A stretch of DNA of 11,785 bases from an uncultured Rickettsiales bacterium (GTDB lineage Bacteria > Pseudomonadota > Alphaproteobacteria > Rickettsiales > Deianiraeaceae), in assembly GCA_946544555.1 (NCBI GenBank), contig CAMNMI010000019.1, positions 1 through 11,785 on the forward strand, given 5' to 3'. Under the pieces are notes generated by a model that was not told where the DNA came from, did no database searches, and worked only from the letters and a program-made list of their open reading frames with translations. This document shows, piece after piece, positions 8,170-11,785 of the stretch. Every line of letters begins with the position of its first letter. The first letter of the stretch is position 1. A program made the position numbers and the translations under genes.

Positions 8170-9165
8170 TTACAACTTATAGAACCATTCAATTGCTTCT
8201 GCTAAGGTTTCCTTATTTGTCTTGGCAGGCACATTTCGTTTTTTGAGACCAAGAAATTCGTTTTTCTTTTTCTGGGCTTCTTTTGTGCTATTGGCAAATT
8301 TTCTCTTTTTATTGTTTTTATCAAAGTAATAATATCTACGAAAATTCAATCTTTTGCTCAACTCAGAATATAGTGGCCACAAGTATGCCTTTACGGCTCC
8401 TCTTACGAAATCATCATGATTTTTATCTTTATTACCAGCTACACGATCAAAATGAGCCAACGCGCCACGAACTATTTTTTTAAGTTTTTTAATGGGTGCT
8501 TCGAACTGTTTATTATTTCTTCGCAAAGCATCTACCAAATACAATACTCCACCGGAACGCCTTATGCCATCGTTTATACTTGTTAAGCCCCAGGGCCTTC
8601 CTGGTGCCCGAGTCTCCAACACCTTATTTCTGCATGTTGCAAGTGCCACTCTGTCAAGCACCCCATCTAACTCACTCTTTATATCATCAAATATGTCAAA
8701 AAATTTGCCGTCCTTATAATACATTCTTGCACCAAAGCAACTGTCGTGTGAAATATACAGTTTGATTTCCTTGTGTTGCGACATAATTTTTTTTAGGGCT
8801 TTTAGATGCGCTTTTACACTGTCTACATATTTTGGATTATGAACGGACATTAATCGTTTTTTTGAATTCGGAACTGTATCATATGCTCCATGACATACCA
8901 AATGAAGTTTGATAACCTTTAAATCCTTGGCTTTTTTATCAAGTTCTTTAAAAAACTCCAAATTTTTCTCTATATTTTCATTTTCTTTACCAATTATGAC
9001 ATGACTTATTGCATATCTGTTTTTGTAGCTGTCTTTATAATTACGTGATACATCAACCTCTTCATTGTTCAAATCTTCTTCATTGTGCATATCAACTTCT
9101 TCGGTATTTTCATCGCACAAAGCAATTAAAGCAACATCTGGATAAGTTTTATCACTCTGGTTCAT
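8170..9165 (-). CDS. Putative clan CD (caspase-fold) cysteine peptidase
   Basis: I do not recognise the family by name. The 331 residues contain two hydrophobic strands ending in the signature of clan CD peptidases (caspases, CHAT, clostripain, legumain): IKLHLVCHGA with His92-Gly93, and IKLYISHDSCFGA with Asp141-Ser142-Cys143. The His-to-Cys spacing of 51 residues is in the range seen in this clan. The segment before His92 is acidic (DENTEEVDMHNEEDLNNEE) and may be a flexible or pro-region. The C-terminal third is strongly basic, with several Lys clusters and no domain I can name. There is no obvious signal peptide or membrane helix. The ATG at 9163-9165 is preferred to the TTG at 9210, because that TTG belongs to the likely -35 box. 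The gene is monocistronic or leads weakly into the GspL-like gene. A secreted effector, a toxin or a stress protease are all possible. It is A+T-rich and may have been acquired. Confidence 0.6.
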   Translation of the reverse strand: MNQSDKTYPDVALIALCDENTEEVDMHNEEDLNNEEVDVSRNYKDSYKNRYAISHVIIGKENENIEKNLEFFKELDKKAKDLKVIKLHLVCHGAYDTVPNSKKRLMSVHNPKYVDSVKAHLKALKKIMSQHKEIKLYISHDSCFGARMYYKDGKFFDIFDDIKSELDGVLDRVALATCRNKVLETRAPGRPWGLTSINDGIRRSGGVLYLVDALRRNNKQFEAPIKKLKKIVRGALAHFDRVAGNKDKNHDDFVRGAVKAYLWPLYSELSKRLNFRRYYYFDKNNKKRKFANSTKEAQKKKNEFLGLKKRNVPAKTNKETLAEAIEWFYKL

Positions 9166-9181
9166 AACAATTAATAATATA

Positions 9182-9210
9182 ATTTTATTACAAAATATCT
9201 GTTTTAGCAA
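9182..9210 (-). promoter_or_regulatory. Candidate promoter for the peptidase-like gene
   Basis: On the minus strand TTGCTA (9205-9210) is followed after exactly 17 bases by TAAAAT (9182-9187). Transcription would start around 9175, leaving a leader of roughly 10 bases before the ATG at 9165 and no room for a Shine-Dalgarno sequence. Confidence 0.45.
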
Positions 9211-9247
9211 GAAAAAAAACGCTCTGTTGAACCAGCTATCAATCTAT

Positions 9248-9355
9248 GTTGCGCCGCCCGAGGCCACGCCCTCGCCATTTGGCTGCGCCTCGCTCCACCG
9301 CCCTCGCTGCGCTCGGGCTCCGCTCGGTGGCCAAATGCGCTCCGCGCCGCGCAAC
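9248..9355. repeat. Palindromic G+C-rich element R5
   Basis: This full copy has perfect terminal inverted repeats GTTGCGC/GCGCAAC. The inner arms are of the second type: GCCATTTGGC and a downstream CCACCG pair with CGGTGGCCAAATG. Flanking A+T-rich bases resemble those of R3 (AGCTAT..AT.TATGTTGCG on the left, CAACAA..TCAA.ACAAAA on the right), showing common descent although the inner arms differ. It lies between the divergent peptidase gene and the tRNA promoter. Confidence 0.85.
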
Positions 9356-9386
9356 AATTTCAAAACAAAATGAATAATCCATCTTG

Positions 9387-9414
9387 TTGACAATTACAAA
9401 ATCATTCTTAGCAT
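9387..9414 (+). promoter_or_regulatory. Promoter of tRNA-Trp and the ThrC-like gene
   Basis: A perfect TTGACA (9387-9392), a 16-base spacer and TAGCAT (9409-9414) place the transcription start near 9421, essentially at the 5' end of the tRNA at 9423. No second promoter is visible before the ThrC-like gene, so this one probably serves both. Confidence 0.6.
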
Positions 9415-9422
9415 AAAGCCAT

Positions 9423-9498
9423 AGGGGTATAGCTCAGCTGGTAGAGTAGCGGTCTCCAAAACCGTCGGTCGTGGGTTCGAATCCTACTGCCCCTGCCA
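9423..9498 (+). tRNA. trnW: tRNA-Trp (anticodon CCA)
   Basis: The cloverleaf folds by eye. The acceptor is AGGGGTA with TGCCCCT (one G-U pair), the D stem GCTC/GAGT, the anticodon stem GCGGT/ACCGT around loop CTCCAAA with anticodon CCA, and the T stem GTGGG/CCTAC around TTCGAAT. The variable loop has five bases. The discriminator is G, as expected for tryptophan, and the 3' CCA is encoded. The mature length is 76 bases. The gene lies immediately upstream of the ThrC-like gene. Confidence 0.97.
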
Positions 9499-9508
9499 GT
9501 TGTTTGAT

Positions 9509-11149
9509 ATGTTTTTTCTTAGCACAAGAAACAGTAAAGTTATTGGAGATTTCAAGAAAGTAGTCCTAAACCCTATTGCAGAGGACAATGGCGGAATATT
9601 CGTCCCAAGCTTCATCTCACAGTTTGAATACAAAGAAATCTACAAGTTTAGTGAAATGTCATATCCACAGATAATGGCCGAACTGTTAGAACGTTTTTGT
9701 GATAAGGGAATAGACAAGGATGTTCTGCATGAACTGACTGAACGTGCATTTAGTGGGTTTGGTGATTTCGGTGTGCCAATAGACGAACATACGCGAACAA
9801 TGGGAGATAAATATTTTTCTTCCACAAGATTGGATGAAAACCTTGACATGGCAAGCTTGACCTATGGGCCATCTGGATGTGTGAAGGATTATGGTTTTTG
9901 TCTTGCAGCGGAGTTTATAAACTACTTTGCTGAAAAAGAAGGAAAAGTTCGTTCTATCATTGATATATCAGATGGAAATTCTGCATTGAGCACTGCTCTT
10001 GCCACCAGAAACAAGAAATGGATTAGAGCATTTACTGTCTTCAATGCCACAAACAACGTCTCCACAAGGTCGTTGATGCATAAGGCCGAGACACTAACCC
10101 AAGATGAAGCAGATAGATATGGGATTGATATTAATCAACTGGAAAAGGAATGGATTGAAGCAGAAAAAAGGGCCACAGAACAACGCAAAGCAGAAAGAGA
10201 AGCCAACAGATTAAAAGGAATTTACGATGATGACGATGAGGAAGAGAAAGTCAAGATTTTTGAACCAAAGGTCTTGAATTTTGGTTATGCCACAGCCGAT
10301 ATGGATATAGCCACAATCAACAAATCAAGATATGATATTTACAACAATACCAGTTTGCGTGAGATGATAAACCTGACATTCATCAATGAGTTGAATATAT
10401 TAAACATCTTGGCTTATCTTCCTGCATTTTTCAAGATGGCATTGAGGTTAGATTTTCAACCATTTTGCGTTGCCGTGCCAACTTCTAATATGTCCTTGGG
10501 AATGGCGGCCTACTTTGCCAAAAAAATGGGTCTACCGATTGCAAAAATCATCCTTGGGGTTGAAAAAAACAATTTCTTCTTTGACTTCCAAAACAATGGA
10601 GCAGCTAACACAAAAAAAGAGGTTGAAGACGGAAATTCTGTATTGTATTCAAATTATCCTACAAATTTTGAGAGGTTGCTGTTTTATATGTATGGTGCAA
10701 ATCAGGCATCTGTAAAAAGGGCAATTCAAGAATTAGAAACCAATGGAATTTACAAGCTAAACGACACAACAATGAGGAAGTTCAGAGATGACTTTTTTGT
10801 GACAATATGTGATAACCAAATGAGCCAGAGAAATGGTATTTTCTCAATGGTGAGAGAGAAAAAAATCCCAGTGGACGTCCATCTTGCTATATCAAGAATT
10901 GCAGCCAACAATGCATTGAGTGAAATTGGTTCGCAAATTTCAATGTTGCCGATTGTTGTGTTTAATACCCTTGATTATCGTAGGAATTTGGAATTCGTAA
11001 ATGCATCACTTGGATATGAAATTGATGTTGATAAAACTCCGTTGACAGAACTTGACACAGAGCGCTTTGATGATAAGGAAATAGCCAATGATGAGCACAA
11101 CATCCTCAGTTATGCAGTTAGCCAGCTTGAGAAGATGAAGTGGTCTTAG
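9509..11149 (+). CDS. Divergent threonine synthase homologue (ThrC fold)
   Basis: Threonine synthase makes threonine from O-phosphohomoserine using PLP. Family landmarks remain: FFLSTRNS near the start, NGGIFVP, the PLP-lysine region YGPSGCVKDYG with Lys126, AVPTSN followed by AKKMGLPI, and NFERLLF (386-392). Others are eroded. The SGDTG loop of true ThrC is SDGNSAL (154-160), the VPTGNFGD loop is VPTSNMSL, the DPHTA box is VDVHLA (455-460), and the terminal HPxKF motif is absent. A charged, coiled-coil-like insert (about 210-250, with DDDDEEE) makes it 546 residues, longer than the usual 430-470. The reading frame is unbroken, so it seems maintained. I chose ATG 9509 over TTG 9500 because STR then falls at the normal distance from the start. 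No ribosome binding site is visible. It begins ten bases after the tRNA CCA. The stop is TAG. No other thr gene is present. Its activity is doubtful; it may have a new role. Confidence 0.75.
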   Translation: MFFLSTRNSKVIGDFKKVVLNPIAEDNGGIFVPSFISQFEYKEIYKFSEMSYPQIMAELLERFCDKGIDKDVLHELTERAFSGFGDFGVPIDEHTRTMGDKYFSSTRLDENLDMASLTYGPSGCVKDYGFCLAAEFINYFAEKEGKVRSIIDISDGNSALSTALATRNKKWIRAFTVFNATNNVSTRSLMHKAETLTQDEADRYGIDINQLEKEWIEAEKRATEQRKAEREANRLKGIYDDDDEEEKVKIFEPKVLNFGYATADMDIATINKSRYDIYNNTSLREMINLTFINELNILNILAYLPAFFKMALRLDFQPFCVAVPTSNMSLGMAAYFAKKMGLPIAKIILGVEKNNFFFDFQNNGAANTKKEVEDGNSVLYSNYPTNFERLLFYMYGANQASVKRAIQELETNGIYKLNDTTMRKFRDDFFVTICDNQMSQRNGIFSMVREKKIPVDVHLAISRIAANNALSEIGSQISMLPIVVFNTLDYRRNLEFVNASLGYEIDVDKTPLTELDTERFDDKEIANDEHNILSYAVSQLEKMKWS

Positions 11150-11231
11150 GCATTTTCAGTTTGGAATATGTTCCACATGAAGACAGAGACAAAGAAACCA
11201 TCAAACCGACACAGATAGAAAAAACCCGCAC
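11118..11231 (-). CDS. Putative small lipoprotein (LptM-like)
   Basis: A 37-codon ORF from GTG 11229-11231 to TAA 11118-11120 encodes a short positive start, a hydrophobic run (FSICVGLMVSLSL), and a lipobox LSSC with Cys19. The mature part is short and Ser/Thr-rich: CGTYSKLKMPK and so on. The spacing Cys-Gly-x4-Leu-x2-Pro resembles the small outer-membrane lipoprotein LptM. Its last 32 bases overlap the ThrC-like gene tail to tail. The same frame is open upstream through repeat R6 to an ATG at 11366 (82 codons), so the start is uncertain. With the long form, the signal peptide would be preceded by about 45 repeat-encoded residues, which is unlikely to export well. Chance similarity to a signal peptide is possible in so short an ORF. 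Confidence 0.45.
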   Translation of the reverse strand: MRVFSICVGLMVSLSLSSCGTYSKLKMPKTTSSSQAG

Positions 11232-11238
11232 AAAATAT

Positions 11239-11347
11239 GTGGCACGGCCCGAGGCCACCCCCTCGCGGTTTTTAACCTCCTCGCTCTCCTGTCTCCGCTC
11301 CGCTCCGACCCGCTCGGAGCAAAAACTCGCTCCGCCCCGCGCCCAAC
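11239..11347. repeat. Palindromic G+C-rich element R6
   Basis: This copy has mutated outer ends (GTGGCAC and GCCCAAC) but well-preserved inner arms of the first type (GGTTTTTAACCTCC with GGAGCAAAAACTC). It lies between the divergent lipoprotein-like ORF and the prepilin gene, 7 bases from the GTG of the former. Confidence 0.8.
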
Positions 11348-11372
11348 ACAAATCAGAATTTTTCATTGCTTT

Positions 11373-11400
11373 TTATTAAAATGCTTTTCTTATAAGTCAA
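11373..11400 (-). promoter_or_regulatory. Weak candidate promoter reading toward the lipoprotein ORF
   Basis: On the minus strand TTGACT (11395-11400) and TAATAA (11373-11378) are separated by 16 bases. A transcript from here would pass through repeat R6 before reaching the lipoprotein-like ORF, placing the hairpin in its leader. The -10 match is poor. Confidence 0.3.
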
Positions 11401-11402
11401 CA

Positions 11403-11785
11403 ATGATCGGGAAAAAGTCATTTACACTTGTTGAAATCTCAATCGTGATGTGCGTTGTCGCGCTGTTAATTGGCTCACTCATGGGCGGACGTAAGATTGT
11501 TGAGCGCGCAAAAGTCCAGACAACAATCCACGAAATACAGCGATACCAATCTGCCTTCGCAAAGTTCTACGACACCTATGGCTACATGCCGGGCGACATG
11601 CCAGATGCGCAGGCCAAGCTTGCTCCGTCAGCATATACAACAGCAGACATCAATACAATCAAAGCACTTGATGAGAAGATTTTGAGGACAATTCCGTTGG
11701 ATGGACTTGGTCGGGGTTTTCTGTTTAATTGTATTCTTTCTAAAAATGCTTCTAACCAAACGCAACCGTATGGTGATGCAACTGG
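11403..11785 (+). CDS. Prepilin / type II pseudopilin (3' end outside window)
   Basis: The ATG at 11403 opens a frame that is still open at the window end (127 codons seen). The product starts MIGKKSFTLVEISIV, a type III (prepilin) signal: a six-residue basic leader, a cleavage site before Phe7, Glu at mature position 5, and a hydrophobic helix through about residue 28. Serine replaces the usual glycine before the cut. The helix is followed by an alpha-helical stretch and YGYMPGDMPDA, resembling the YG-LPGD segment common in pseudopilin-like proteins of host-associated alphaproteobacteria. It would be processed by a prepilin peptidase and assembled into a pilus or pseudopilus. TATAAG at 11391-11396 may be a -10 box, without a well-spaced -35, and no ribosome binding site is seen. 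The GspL-like gene at 6416 is its only possible partner here. Confidence 0.85.
   Translation, partial: MIGKKSFTLVEISIVMCVVALLIGSLMGGRKIVERAKVQTTIHEIQRYQSAFAKFYDTYGYMPGDMPDAQAKLAPSAYTTADINTIKALDEKILRTIPLDGLGRGFLFNCILSKNASNQTQPYGDAT

Noticed and set aside
9208..9210. TTG as the start of the peptidase-like gene (also TTG 7942 and TTG 9500 for their genes)
   Set aside because: The 9210 TTG forms the likely -35 box, and the 7942 TTG sits at the predicted transcription start. For 9500 the tRNA end leaves only one base of leader. The downstream ATGs fit family alignments or promoters better.
9423..9498. tRNA-Trp as an integration site of a mobile island
   Set aside because: No integrase is present and no duplicate of the tRNA 3' end is visible in the window.
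11140..11379. 79-codon plus-strand ORF across repeat R6
   Set aside because: It overlaps the ThrC-like stop out of frame and is mostly repeat-encoded; no start signal or motif is seen.

Overview
The window looks like chromosome of a host-associated or reduced-genome alphaproteobacterium (Rickettsiales- or Holosporales-like; this is inference). The grounds are A+T-rich genes heavy in Lys, Asn and Ile, start codons with almost no Shine-Dalgarno sequence, a single tRNA gene, G+C-rich palindromic repeats scattered between A+T-rich genes, and a prepilin of the type seen in such bacteria. No phage, IS transposase, CRISPR array or integrase is visible.

The left three quarters is almost entirely minus strand. 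From right to left it holds a putative caspase-fold (clan CD) peptidase (8170-9165), a GspL/PilM-PilN-like membrane protein (6416-7930), pth (5850-6413), der (4298-5653), ftsI (2580-4301) and priA (55-2190). GspL-like and pth are 2 nt apart, and der and ftsI overlap in ATGA, so these pairs are co-transcribed. priA is cut by one in-frame TAG although both halves are otherwise intact. The only plus-strand gene here is a 53-codon lysine-rich ORF (2422-2583) with a near-consensus promoter; its stop interlocks with the ftsI stop.

The right quarter is mostly plus strand: a promoter, tRNA-Trp(CCA) at 9423-9498, and ten bases later a divergent threonine synthase homologue (9509-11149) that keeps the PLP lysine but has lost most other signature motifs. 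A tiny putative lipoprotein (11118-11231, minus) overlaps its 3' end. A prepilin/pseudopilin gene begins at 11403 and runs off the window.

Six copies of one palindromic, G+C-rich element (about 110 bp) lie in the gaps: 1-52 (partial), 2239-2348, 5712-5842, 8022-8111 (decayed), 9248-9355 and 11239-11347. Their outer parts are alike, but the inner hairpin arms come in two sequence types that stay self-complementary in each copy. This is the most striking non-genic structure here.

The genes cover replication restart (priA), septal wall synthesis (ftsI), ribosome assembly (der) and translation (pth, tRNA-Trp). The accessory interest lies in a possible pilus or type II secretion-like apparatus (GspL-like plus prepilin), a candidate protease effector, and a ThrC-fold protein that may have lost or changed its activity.
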